Assembly: GCF_000955905.1 (NCBI RefSeq)
Contig: NZ_CP011097.1
Span: 507,957 to 571,956 of the forward strand
Source of the DNA: Candidatus Nitrosotenuis cloacae
GTDB lineage: Archaea > Thermoproteota > Nitrososphaeria > Nitrososphaerales > Nitrosopumilaceae
DNA length: 64,000 bases
Direction: 5' to 3'
Made by a program: the position numbers and the translations under genes. The notes under the pieces are model-generated. The model was not told the origin of the DNA, did not search any database, and worked only from the letters and a program-made list of their open reading frames with translations. Shown one piece after another: positions 52,795-60,791 of this stretch (positions are counted from its first letter, which is position 1; each line of letters begins with the position of its first letter).

Positions 52795-53406
52795 TTATTT
52801 TTTCACTTCGACTGGTTTTTTTTCTTTTTTCTCGGCTTTGTCACCAGAATCGTCCTTGCCTGATTTTTTGATCTCTTCTGCAATCCATTCCTCTGCACCC
52901 AAGAATGGTTGTCTGCATGTGATGCCGATCTTGCCCATGGTTGCTGCTTTGCCTAGTGATACCGCAGTAATTCTTGAGCGAAGAGTAGAGCCGACCTTTA
53001 GTGTGCGGTTGCTTTGCTTTGCAATTATCATGCCGGACTTTACATCCGATTGTAGGTAATCATCCATTACTTGGGATAGGTGCAGTAATGCATCGGTTGG
53101 ACCTATTCTGACAAATGCGCCAAAGTCTGTAATGTCGACTATTTCACCCAAGACAATTTCTTGAAGTTTTGGAGTAAATGTCAGTGCCTCGAACTCGACT
53201 CGATGATATGTTCCACCATCACCTGCAATCATTTTTCCCATTTCGTCGACTTTGGCCTCTAAAATCATGATAATGTATCCCAGCTCGGCGTTGATCATGG
53301 ACTCGTATTTTTCCTTTAGTATGGCAACTGCTGCTTTTTTGAGCGAGGCGCCAAACATGCTTGGTGGAATCCTAACAACATCCTCTAGGGTAGATATAGA
53401 AAACAA
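52795..53406 (-). CDS. rpo7: RNA polymerase subunit Rpo7 (RpoE') with a charged C-terminal tail
   Basis: A 203-residue subunit from a TTG at 53406, which makes the protein begin MFSISTLEDVVRIPPSMFG, as in family members. A TATA-like CATAAATTC lies about 28 bp upstream. The N-terminal RNP-like domain is followed by an S1 domain (LGEIVDITDFGAFVRIGPTD). The last 25 residues or so are Lys/Glu-rich, unlike typical Rpo7 (about 185 residues). Rpo7 with Rpo4 forms the stalk of RNA polymerase. Confidence 0.93.
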   Translation of the reverse strand: MFSISTLEDVVRIPPSMFGASLKKAAVAILKEKYESMINAELGYIIMILEAKVDEMGKMIAGDGGTYHRVEFEALTFTPKLQEIVLGEIVDITDFGAFVRIGPTDALLHLSQVMDDYLQSDVKSGMIIAKQSNRTLKVGSTLRSRITAVSLGKAATMGKIGITCRQPFLGAEEWIAEEIKKSGKDDSGDKAEKKEKKPVEVKK

Positions 53407-53609
53407 CTGTGCGAAACTCCATGAGTTGAATTTATGAATCTTTGGGTAATTTTTCAATAATTTTTGTGAATCTTCGTATTGTATTGTTGATTATTGTGTG
53501 AATTTTGTATCGAGTGGTTTTTGATTTGGCAAAAAATTATTTCTGATTAGGAGTACCTAAGCTAAAATTATTTGCTCAAAGATTTCGCCGTTTTGAAAAT
53601 CGGCCTATC

Positions 53610-53617
53610 TTTAAATA
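53610..53617 (+). promoter_or_regulatory. TATA-box candidate of the Mrp-family gene
   Basis: TTTAAATA is centred about 27 bp before the ATG at 53640. This spacing supports the ATG rather than the TTG at 53634 as the start. Confidence 0.5.
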
Positions 53618-53639
53618 ATGTGAATCAAATTTTTTGTGC

Positions 53640-54719
53640 ATGGTTGGCGTAGACCAAGTATTATCAAAGCTTGCAACCGTAATTGATCCTGACCTAAAAA
53701 AAGACATTGTCTCAATGGGAATGATCAAGGACTTGGAGCTAAACGAGGGGAATCTCAAATTTACACTGGAATTAACCACACCAGCATGTCCATTCAATGA
53801 TGAAATAGAGCAAGATGTTCGACGTGCAATCGCAGAACTGGATGGCATAAAAAATTCGGACATCAAAGTAACTGCCAAGGTCATGGAGGGTCGTGCACTT
53901 GATGCAGACCAGGCAATGGCAACTGTCAAAAATATTATTGGCGTAGCTAGCGGTAAGGGTGGCGTTGGCAAATCCACAGTATCATTGAATCTGGCACTGG
54001 CACTTGCCGAGTCTGGCGCCAAAGTCGGATTGCTTGATGCAGACATTTACGGCCCAAGTATTCCTCTGATGCTTGGAATGCAAAAAGCATTCATGGAAGT
54101 GGATAACAACAAGCTACAGCCAGCAGAGCTAAACGGAATCAAGGTTGTATCATTTGGATTCTTTGCAGAGCAAGAGCACCAGGCTGCAATTTATCGAGGC
54201 CCAATTATTTCCGGCATACTAAAACAATTTCTAGTTGACACGAACTGGTCAGATCTTGACTATCTTATTGTGGACCTGCCACCTGGCACAGGTGACATAC
54301 CATTAACTTTGGCGCAAACAATTCCAATTACTGGAATATTGGTTGTCACAACTCCTCAAGACGTTGCATCAAATGTGGCATCAAAGGCAATTGGAATGTT
54401 TACCAAACTAAATGTTCCACTGATTGGCGTCATAGAAAACATGAGCTATTTCATTTGTCCAAAATGCAGCGACAAGCACTACATCTTTGGTGAAGGCGGT
54501 GCAAGACGAATCAGCGAAAAATTCAACATGCAATTTCTTGGCGAGATACCGCTCAACTCTGGTATCATGGAAGGCTCAGACAAGGGCAAGCCTGTAATCA
54601 TAACTAGCCCTGATTCACCCTCGGCCAATGCAATTCGCTCAGCTGCAAAAAATGTTGCAGCCCAATGTAGTATTTTGGCAGCCAAGCTAAAAGATGAAAT
54701 GCAAGGCGCAGCTGCATAA
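53640..54719 (+). CDS. Mrp/Nbp35-type iron-sulfur carrier ATPase
   Basis: About 359 residues. The N-terminal MIP18/DUF59 domain (to about 90, ELTTPACPFNDEIEQDV) is followed by a P-loop ATPase with deviant Walker A SGKGGVGKST, DADIYGPSIP and the cluster-binding CPKC (FICPKCSDKH). It delivers iron-sulfur clusters to target proteins. The ATG at 53640 is chosen using the TATA spacing. It is followed after 6 bp by the dephospho-CoA kinase gene. Confidence 0.93.
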   Translation: MVGVDQVLSKLATVIDPDLKKDIVSMGMIKDLELNEGNLKFTLELTTPACPFNDEIEQDVRRAIAELDGIKNSDIKVTAKVMEGRALDADQAMATVKNIIGVASGKGGVGKSTVSLNLALALAESGAKVGLLDADIYGPSIPLMLGMQKAFMEVDNNKLQPAELNGIKVVSFGFFAEQEHQAAIYRGPIISGILKQFLVDTNWSDLDYLIVDLPPGTGDIPLTLAQTIPITGILVVTTPQDVASNVASKAIGMFTKLNVPLIGVIENMSYFICPKCSDKHYIFGEGGARRISEKFNMQFLGEIPLNSGIMEGSDKGKPVIITSPDSPSANAIRSAAKNVAAQCSILAAKLKDEMQGAAA

Positions 54720-54725
54720 AGTATA

Positions 54726-55211
54726 TTGATTCTGCCAGAAGACTTACGAGATGAGCTCAAAGCTCCACTTGGCATCTTACTAAAAGAGACCTCAAAAGAA
54801 AACATCTCAAAGCATATCGCACCACATTCTTATCTCATAACTGTGGGCGATGCGACAACAGAAAAGATGCTGGGATTTGGACTTGTACCATCATTGCAAA
54901 TAGTTGATGGATATGAGAAAAGAGGAAAACGCATCCCACCATACAGCAGCGCCACCAAATTACACTGCGATAATCCAGCCGCCCAAATAACACCGCAAAG
55001 CATCACTACCATAAAGCAGGCATTCTCATCAAAACCACCAATCCAAATTCTAGTAAATGGCGAGGAGGACCTACTAGTAATTCCTGTCTGCATATATGCG
55101 CCAGAAAATGCGATAGTGCTGTATGGCCAGCCAAATGAGGGATTGGTAATAGTACCAGTTACACAAGAAATTAGAAATAAAACACAGAGTCTACTGGATC
55201 GTATGATCTAG
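54726..55211 (+). CDS. GTP-dependent dephospho-CoA kinase (DUF359 family)
   Basis: A 161-residue protein starting with TTG. YLITVGDATTEKMLGFGLVP followed by QIVDGYEKRG and the C-terminal VNGEEDLLVIPV match archaeal DUF359, the last step of CoA synthesis using GTP rather than ATP. It is 6 bp after the Mrp gene and probably co-transcribed with it. It is unrelated to bacterial CoaE. Confidence 0.88.
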   Translation: MILPEDLRDELKAPLGILLKETSKENISKHIAPHSYLITVGDATTEKMLGFGLVPSLQIVDGYEKRGKRIPPYSSATKLHCDNPAAQITPQSITTIKQAFSSKPPIQILVNGEEDLLVIPVCIYAPENAIVLYGQPNEGLVIVPVTQEIRNKTQSLLDRMI

Positions 55212-55311
55212 GGGTATGATGAGACGGTGGCTGTATGATACATGATTACACACTAAAAACTCTGACCCTTTAATCTCAAAGTATAGATTATTCCATTTCC
55301 GGAATGATATA

Positions 55312-55851
55312 ATGAGCAAGAACTTTTGGCATGACATCGAGACGGGCTCTGATATTCCCGAAATCATAAACGTAGTAGTAGAGATTCCAAAGGGCTCACA
55401 AAACAAGTACGAATATGACAAAAAGCACAACATGATAAAGCTGGACCGAGTGCTTTTCTCACCATTCCACTATCCTGGTGATTATGGAATAATCCCCCAA
55501 ACTCTCTCTGATGACGGGGATCCACTCGATGCGTTGGTCCTAGTGACAAATCCAACATTCCCTGGAATACTGATCGAGTGCAGGCCTATTGGCGTGCTTA
55601 GGCTCAAAGACCAGGGACAATCGGATGATAAGATAATCTGCGTATCAATAAACGATCCAAGGTATCTTAGCACAAAGGACGTCACAGACATTGAGGCACA
55701 CCACCTAAAGGAGATGGCTCATTTTTTCCAAGTGTACAAGGACTTGGAGGACAAAAAAGTCGAGGTCTTGGGATGGGATTCTGCAGAGACTGCCAAGACC
55801 ATCATAATTGATGCCGTAAAGAACTATAAAAAAATCCTAAGCAAGTATTGA
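55312..55851 (+). CDS. ppa: soluble inorganic pyrophosphatase, class I
   Basis: A 179-residue cytoplasmic enzyme that hydrolyses pyrophosphate. Active-site segments are KLDRVLFSPFHYPGDYGIIP, DDGDPLDALVL and CRPIGVLRLKDQG. Length is standard. It lies about 0.5 kb from the membrane pyrophosphatase gene, so both soluble and ion-pumping enzymes are encoded together. They presumably compete for the same substrate. Confidence 0.95.
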   Translation: MSKNFWHDIETGSDIPEIINVVVEIPKGSQNKYEYDKKHNMIKLDRVLFSPFHYPGDYGIIPQTLSDDGDPLDALVLVTNPTFPGILIECRPIGVLRLKDQGQSDDKIICVSINDPRYLSTKDVTDIEAHHLKEMAHFFQVYKDLEDKKVEVLGWDSAETAKTIIIDAVKNYKKILSKY

Positions 55852-55919
55852 TCTTTACACCATCTTTTGCACAAGAATTGACACTGCATTATTTAGAATA
55901 ACTCACAAACTTTTCCAAC

Positions 55920-56285
55920 ATGATCTTAGATGATGACCTGCGTCTTAGCATTCTGGAAAAGTCAGGCATTTTCTCAAATCGACTATCAATATCAGAACCA
56001 AAGGTACTGATGAGCTCAAAAGAGGTCCTAGAGATGCCAAAGGAAATAACCGTCGGACGCAGAACCACGGCCTACAAGTATTATGGAGTATCATACATGC
56101 AGCACAATCTGATCTTTATCAATGTCAAAAAAATCCCAGACGAAAAGGCACTGGATGATACCATAGCGCATGAGCTGGTACACCTGAGATTTCCATATCT
56201 TTCACATGGGCGAAGATTCAACAAACTGGTGCGCCAAGTCCTCAAGGGCAAAACATTTCCGCCATACCAAAAAAGAAAACGCTAG
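55920..56285 (+). CDS. SprT/WSS1-like zinc metalloprotease domain protein
   Basis: A 121-residue cytoplasmic protein. The motif IAHELVHLRFPYLSHGRRF is HExxH followed by a third His, typical of SprT/YgjP/DUF45 families. SprT relatives act on DNA-protein crosslinks. Here the protein is short and the substrate is unknown. It lies between the two pyrophosphatase genes. Confidence 0.8.
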   Translation: MILDDDLRLSILEKSGIFSNRLSISEPKVLMSSKEVLEMPKEITVGRRTTAYKYYGVSYMQHNLIFINVKKIPDEKALDDTIAHELVHLRFPYLSHGRRFNKLVRQVLKGKTFPPYQKRKR

Positions 56286-56299
56286 TTTTCCCTCAATGA

Positions 56300-56307
56300 T
56301 TTATATG
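56300..56307 (+). promoter_or_regulatory. TATA-box candidate of hppA
   Basis: TTTATATG is centred about 31 bp before the ATG at 56335, giving the membrane pyrophosphatase its own short-leader promoter. Confidence 0.45.
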
Positions 56308-56334
56308 CCGTATTTTTAGGCAGGCAGTTGTAAA

Positions 56335-58374
56335 ATGGAGCTGCAACTAGAACAACTTATTCCTATATTTGCATCCATTGCCTCTTTTGCAGTAGCTGCA
56401 GGATTTGCGGCCTGGGTAACAAAGCAAAAGCCAGGCACCAAAGAAATGACTGACATTTCTGATGCAGTCAAAGTCGGAGCAGCCGCGTTTCTAAGACGCG
56501 AAATGAAAATAATCGTTCCAATTGCAATCGGGCTTTCTATAGTGATTGGATACTTTATCGGATTCTCAAACGGCATTGCATTTGCCGTAGGCGCAGCACT
56601 TTCTGCGGTTGCAGGAATCATATCACTAAAAATCACAGTCAAGGCAGCGGTTAGGGCAGCAAATGCCACCGGCAGTGGTCTTGGCAAGACATTTGTGCTT
56701 GCCTTTAGGGGTGGCGCAACTGTGGGACTGGCAGTTCCAGCAATGGCACTTTTGGCATTGGCTATTCTATTCATGGCGTTCCCAGACCCAATCACAATTG
56801 CTGGTGTGGGAATTGGAGCAAGTCTTATTGCATTATTTATCAGAATTGGAGGCGGTATCTTTACCAAGGCAGCCGACATGGGTGCAGACCTGGTAGGAAA
56901 GGTAGAGGCAAACATACCTGAAGATGACCCAAGAAATCCTGCAACCATTGCAGATAATGTGGGTGATAATGTGGGCGATGCCGCAGGAATGGGCTCTGAT
57001 GTGTATGAATCATACATTGTTACTGTTCTAGCATCAATTCTGATTGGCGCATTAATTGGCATGCCAAAGATCATGACTTATCCAATTCTGATTGGAGCAT
57101 CAGGAATGATTGCATCAATCATCGGTGCAGCAACAATTGGCTCAAAGAACAACAAGGATGTCATGGGGCCGCTCAACAAATCCTTCTATATCTCGGCTGC
57201 AATCGCAATAGGACTAAACTTTGCATTCACTACGATGTTTTTAGGCCAAGACAAACTAGCCTATGCATTATTTGGATGCACAATTGTTGGCGTCATACTA
57301 GTGCCCGTCATTCAAAGAATTACCGATTATTACACAAATTACAAATTCAAACCAGTCCGTGATATTACCGATTCCGCAAAGTGGGGCTATGCATCATTGA
57401 CATTGATGGGAATCATCAAGGGAATGCAGTCTACTGGACCGTTCATGATTGCACTAGTTGTGGCAATTGTGGTCTCATTTGCAATTGGTGCATCTGCAGC
57501 ACCTGATCCATCACAAGCAATGTTGTATGGAATCTTTGGAACCTCACTTACGGCAATGGCAATGCTGAGCCTTGCAGGAATTGTTCTGTCCATTGATGCG
57601 TTTGGTCCAATTGCAGACAATGCTGGCGGAATAGTAGAGATGACTGGAATGGGTGAGGAAAACCGCAAGGTAACTGATCAAATCGATGCAGTAGGCAACA
57701 CCACCAAAGCAGTCACAAAGGGATTTGCAATTGCCAGTGCGGGACTTGCAGCCCTTGCAATGATCCAGGCATTCCAGTATGAGGCAGCTCATGTTTTTGA
57801 TAAAGTATTTGATTATGGTCTCTCAAATCCAGCAGTCGTAATCGGCTTGCTGGTAGGTGGACTGATTCCATTTATCATCACAGGACAACTAATTGGCGGC
57901 GTATCCCGTGCGGCATCAAAGATGGTAGATGAGGTCAGGCGCCAATTCAAAGCAGACCCAGAAATTCTAACCGGCAAGTCCAAGCCCGACTATGCAAAAT
58001 GCGTAGACATTGCAACCGTTGCCTCACTCCGTGAGCTATGGAAGTCAGCATCCATCGCAATTGCGGCACCAATCGTTCTTGGCATAATACTTGGCCCTCC
58101 TGCAGTCGCAGGGCTCTTGATGGGAGCAGTAGTGACTGGCATATTTTTGGCATATCACTTGGCAAACACAGGTGGCGCATGGGACAATGCCAAAAAACTT
58201 GTCGAGATGGAAGGCAGAAAGGGCAGCGAAGAGCACAAAGTTGCAGTGGTCGGAGATATCATTGGCGACCCATACAAAGATACTGCAGGACCTGCACTAA
58301 ACACAGTAATCAAATTGCTAAACACTGTGGCAATTGTGTTTGTTAGCGCCTTTGTGGCAATACTTGTTCTCTAG
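56335..58374 (+). CDS. hppA: membrane-bound pyrophosphatase, K+-independent proton-pumping type
   Basis: A 679-residue protein with about 16 hydrophobic helices that pumps H+ while cleaving pyrophosphate. The active-site motif DDPRNPATIADNVGDNVGD and the C-terminal GDIIGDPYKDTAGPALNT are clear. The K+-dependence site reads GNTTKAVTKG, with Lys458 and Thr461. In this family Lys plus Thr at these positions (Ala and Gly/Ala in the other class) mark K+-independent H+ pumps. The stop shares a CTAG with the HxlR gene. Confidence 0.96.
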   Translation: MELQLEQLIPIFASIASFAVAAGFAAWVTKQKPGTKEMTDISDAVKVGAAAFLRREMKIIVPIAIGLSIVIGYFIGFSNGIAFAVGAALSAVAGIISLKITVKAAVRAANATGSGLGKTFVLAFRGGATVGLAVPAMALLALAILFMAFPDPITIAGVGIGASLIALFIRIGGGIFTKAADMGADLVGKVEANIPEDDPRNPATIADNVGDNVGDAAGMGSDVYESYIVTVLASILIGALIGMPKIMTYPILIGASGMIASIIGAATIGSKNNKDVMGPLNKSFYISAAIAIGLNFAFTTMFLGQDKLAYALFGCTIVGVILVPVIQRITDYYTNYKFKPVRDITDSAKWGYASLTLMGIIKGMQSTGPFMIALVVAIVVSFAIGASAAPDPSQAMLYGIFGTSLTAMAMLSLAGIVLSIDAFGPIADNAGGIVEMTGMGEENRKVTDQIDAVGNTTKAVTKGFAIASAGLAALAMIQAFQYEAAHVFDKVFDYGLSNPAVVIGLLVGGLIPFIITGQLIGGVSRAASKMVDEVRRQFKADPEILTGKSKPDYAKCVDIATVASLRELWKSASIAIAAPIVLGIILGPPAVAGLLMGAVVTGIFLAYHLANTGGAWDNAKKLVEMEGRKGSEEHKVAVVGDIIGDPYKDTAGPALNTVIKLLNTVAIVFVSAFVAILVL

Positions 58375-58733
58375 GCCTTATTTCGCATAGCCCACTTTAC
58401 CAAAGCAGAGCTTGCAACTATCAACTCTGTTCCGCTCTTTGTGATGCTGTATTCTACTTTGTATGGCGGGACCTTGCCTTGTTTGGTTCGCTTGATTAGT
58501 CCTTGTTTTTGAAGCGATTTTAGAACCTCAGATAATGTTGATGGTGATATGCCTTTTAGCGACTCTTGAATCTGTCCGTATCTCATTTTTTTGTGGTTTC
58601 GTAATTCCCATAGAACCTGAAAGTTCCATTTTTTTGCGCAAAACCTGGAAATTCTGTTTAGAAATGGCCTAACATAATCGATATCTGTGATGTGATTCAC
58701 GATTATTCTGAACCATTCATCTACTTTAAACAA
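58371..58733 (-). CDS. HxlR-type winged-helix regulator
   Basis: A 120-residue DNA-binding protein. FCAKKWNFQVLWELRNHKKMR then LKGISPSTLSEVLKSLQKQGLIKR is the HxlR winged helix, including the recognition helix. The wing follows as PPYKVEYSITKSG. The regulated genes are unknown, though it converges on hppA. Confidence 0.85.
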   Translation of the reverse strand: MFKVDEWFRIIVNHITDIDYVRPFLNRISRFCAKKWNFQVLWELRNHKKMRYGQIQESLKGISPSTLSEVLKSLQKQGLIKRTKQGKVPPYKVEYSITKSGTELIVASSALVKWAMRNKA

Positions 58734-58799
58734 ACTGGTCTAATTCCAAAATTGGCAACAATAGTTAAAATAATTCTTATGATATGCAAGTAATTTTTT

Positions 58800-59108
58800 T
58801 TATCTTAGCAAATTCAAAAACTCGGCAATCTCTTTTTGTGTTGCCATTTCATCAAGCTCCACTATGAGATCATCAATAATCCTTTGATAATCATTTGGAT
58901 ATACTTCTTGAAGCACTGATTTGAGAAATTCCGGATGCTCATAGCAATCAAAAATCTTGCACTCGTAATCTCGCTCCAGTCTTGCAAGAACTTGGTGGTA
59001 TTGTGGACCGCCTTTTCTCATCAGTACTATCTCAATTGATAACACTAGTGCTGCTCTTGAATCGTTACTGCTCACAGATTGACTAGATTGGAGTTGTATT
59101 AGATTCAT
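58800..59108 (-). CDS. small soluble protein, unknown function
   Basis: A 102-residue helical protein containing LVLSIEIVLMRKGGPQYHQVL, CKIFDCYEHPEFLKSVL and a C-terminal EFLNLLR. The pattern of a Gly-rich turn between helices and DCxxHPE suggests a conserved domain found in other ammonia-oxidising archaea, but I cannot name it with confidence. No signal or membrane segment is seen. Confidence 0.6.
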   Translation of the reverse strand: MNLIQLQSSQSVSSNDSRAALVLSIEIVLMRKGGPQYHQVLARLERDYECKIFDCYEHPEFLKSVLQEVYPNDYQRIIDDLIVELDEMATQKEIAEFLNLLR

Positions 59109-59215
59109 TGTTTGTCTACTCTAAAAATTAGTGCTATTATGATATGATCCTCATACTAATTTGGAAGTTTTTTAGAATTATTCCCAAACAGATGTTTGAG
59201 TGTGAACTTCACATG

Positions 59216-59233
59216 ACTTCGATTTTGCGAAGT
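59216..59233. promoter_or_regulatory. 6-bp-stem inverted repeat before an RHH gene
   Basis: ACTTCG and CGAAGT are exact complements around ATTTTG. They lie about 50 bp before the start of the RHH gene at 59280 and could be an operator or RNA hairpin. Confidence 0.35.
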
Positions 59234-59279
59234 TGATATCTTAAATAACTTTTTTTCAAGGTAATATTGAGAACAGGTT

Positions 59280-59456
59280 TTGACAAAGAAAAGAATCACC
59301 TTTACAATAGATGAGGATCTGGACAAAAAAATTCGCCATTTACAAGTAGAACTAATATCAAAGACAAACCATGGCTGGAGTTATTCTTCAGTACTATCTG
59401 TGATCCTGGAAGAAGGTCTAAAGATCCTCTCGACTAAAAAACTGGTCAAAAAATAA
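59280..59456 (+). CDS. small ribbon-helix-helix protein
   Basis: A 58-residue frame from a TTG at 59280. KRITFTIDEDLDKKIRHLQ followed by WSYSSVLSVILEEGLKIL is the RHH pattern, and it is related to the protein at 15156-15431. A likely homodimeric DNA binder. It converges on the next gene with a 2-bp gap. No toxin partner is nearby, so it is more likely a regulator than an antitoxin. Confidence 0.65.
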   Translation: MTKKRITFTIDEDLDKKIRHLQVELISKTNHGWSYSSVLSVILEEGLKILSTKKLVKK

Positions 59457-59458
59457 AA

Positions 59459-59641
59459 CTAGTCCAAAATACGGGTCATATCCAACTCGTCAATTTGCGC
59501 CTCTATTGTCTTGTTTAGAGTGTTTTTGTGCTCATCGCAGAACCAAAAATAACCATCAATTGTCTCAAAACAGCCGCAAATCCACTGGGTTTTCTTGTCT
59601 CCCTCTACTGTGAGCTTGTGGTATTTTGGCTCTTTTGACAT
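59459..59641 (-). CDS. small cysteine-containing protein
   Basis: A 60-residue protein. The centre WICGCFETIDGYFWFCDEHK has three cysteines and a histidine that could bind a metal. No family is recognised. Its position between small regulators and clean frame suggest a real gene. Confidence 0.5.
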   Translation of the reverse strand: MSKEPKYHKLTVEGDKKTQWICGCFETIDGYFWFCDEHKNTLNKTIEAQIDELDMTRILD

Positions 59642-59696
59642 TATGTCTGATGTGGGACTTTGAAATTAAAAGGTAATTAAAAATTAAAAAAAGAGT

Positions 59697-59957
59697 TTAT
59701 GGACAGCCTTCCATCTTTTGGATGAAGAATCCATTACTCTTGATTGCATCTTCAACTGGCTTTGGAGCACCCTGTGAGTGGCAAAACTGACATTCTTCCG
59801 TAGTCACTTTTGCGTCTGCCTCACCGATGGTATTGAGCCATTGTTTTGCATATTCGATTGCCTTACCATGGTCTTTTTGTGATGTTATGACATCAAAGTG
59901 CATGGTGTGGCCATCTTTTGCTTCTACGTATGTATCGTAGACGTGTATTTCCATCAT
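59697..59957 (-). CDS. DUF2024-family protein
   Basis: An 86-residue protein. IHVYDTYVEAKDGHTMHFDV and KAIEYAKQWLNTIGEADAKVT match DUF2024. A CxxCH (CQFCHSQG) near residue 57 suggests metal or haem binding, although a cytoplasmic site for haem would be unusual. The function is unknown. It has its own short upstream region. Confidence 0.72.
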   Translation of the reverse strand: MMEIHVYDTYVEAKDGHTMHFDVITSQKDHGKAIEYAKQWLNTIGEADAKVTTEECQFCHSQGAPKPVEDAIKSNGFFIQKMEGCP

Positions 59958-60007
59958 AATTGGTTTATGAAAAAAGGGATATTTAATTCAAGGATGACAA
60001 AACCGTC

Positions 60008-60394
60008 ATGAAACATACCGTAATTGCAAAGATTCCAAACTCTGATAACATAACCTTGGAGCTTGATGATTCTCTTGCGCTAAAGACTGTTTCATCATTG
60101 CTAAAACATTTGCCTTTTGAGTTGGATGCTAATGTTTGGGGCAAGGAGATCTATACTAGTCATGCACCGTTTTCTGCACCACCAGAAAATTCGCAGGATG
60201 TGGTGGATTTGTTTGATGTTGCCTTTTGGCCGCCAGGAAAAGCAATCTGTCTTTTTTATGGCCCAACACCAATTGGCACAAATGGTGAGATCAAGCCATA
60301 TTCACCGGTAAATATGATTGGAAAGATAATCCTCCCAAATACCAAAATCCTCCCAAAGGCATCAGATCAAACCATATTATTCAGACTGTCTTGA
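60008..60394 (+). CDS. cyclophilin-like-fold protein
   Basis: A 128-residue protein. EIKPYSPVNMIGKII and PPGKAICLFYGPTPIG match the cyclophilin-like (DUF369-type) family, which has the fold but lacks evidence of prolyl isomerase activity. The C terminus overlaps the convergent JAMM gene by 14 bp. Confidence 0.7.
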   Translation: MKHTVIAKIPNSDNITLELDDSLALKTVSSLLKHLPFELDANVWGKEIYTSHAPFSAPPENSQDVVDLFDVAFWPPGKAICLFYGPTPIGTNGEIKPYSPVNMIGKIILPNTKILPKASDQTILFRLS

Positions 60395-60788
60395 TCATAA
60401 CCGGAATTATCTCAGATTCCAAGACAAACGCATTTAGCTGGTTTTCCTTGTTGGAAAAGATCAGCCATACTACTGGGTTTATTGTCATAAATTCTCTGTC
60501 CGTGCTTGATGGTGTTGCCTCGGAATGCGGATGTGAGTGAAAGATTCCAATTACATCGAGGCCCTTTTTTTCGGCTTGCTTGTATCCTGATAATAGTTCC
60601 TCATTTGATATGGTAAAGTTCACCGGCGAGTCTTCTGTGTTCCGTGTTAGAAATACTTCTTTTACTGTGGATGTTCCGGATTTTTCATGGCCAAACAACA
60701 ATGCGCACGACTCAGCAGGGGCCGTCTTTTTTGCATGTTCTAGTAGAATCTGTTTTTGGTCTTGGGTGAGTATTATGGTCTTTTGCAA
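60381..60788 (-). CDS. JAMM/MPN zinc isopeptidase-like protein
   Basis: A 135-residue protein with the full JAMM motif: a Glu in PAESCALLFG, then HSHPHSEATPSSTD. Members remove ubiquitin or small modifiers; archaeal ones can cleave SAMP-type conjugates or act in sulfur transfer. It starts 4 bp after the cupredoxin gene ends upstream and is probably co-transcribed with it. Confidence 0.88.
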   Translation of the reverse strand: MQKTIILTQDQKQILLEHAKKTAPAESCALLFGHEKSGTSTVKEVFLTRNTEDSPVNFTISNEELLSGYKQAEKKGLDVIGIFHSHPHSEATPSSTDREFMTINPVVWLIFSNKENQLNAFVLESEIIPVMIKTV

Positions 60789-60791
60789 ACT

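Noticed and set aside
56316-57074. A 252-residue minus-strand frame opposite hppA, Ala/Pro/Thr-rich
   Set aside because: It is an antisense shadow of Gly/Ala-rich membrane codons. The plus-strand pyrophosphatase motifs are unambiguous.
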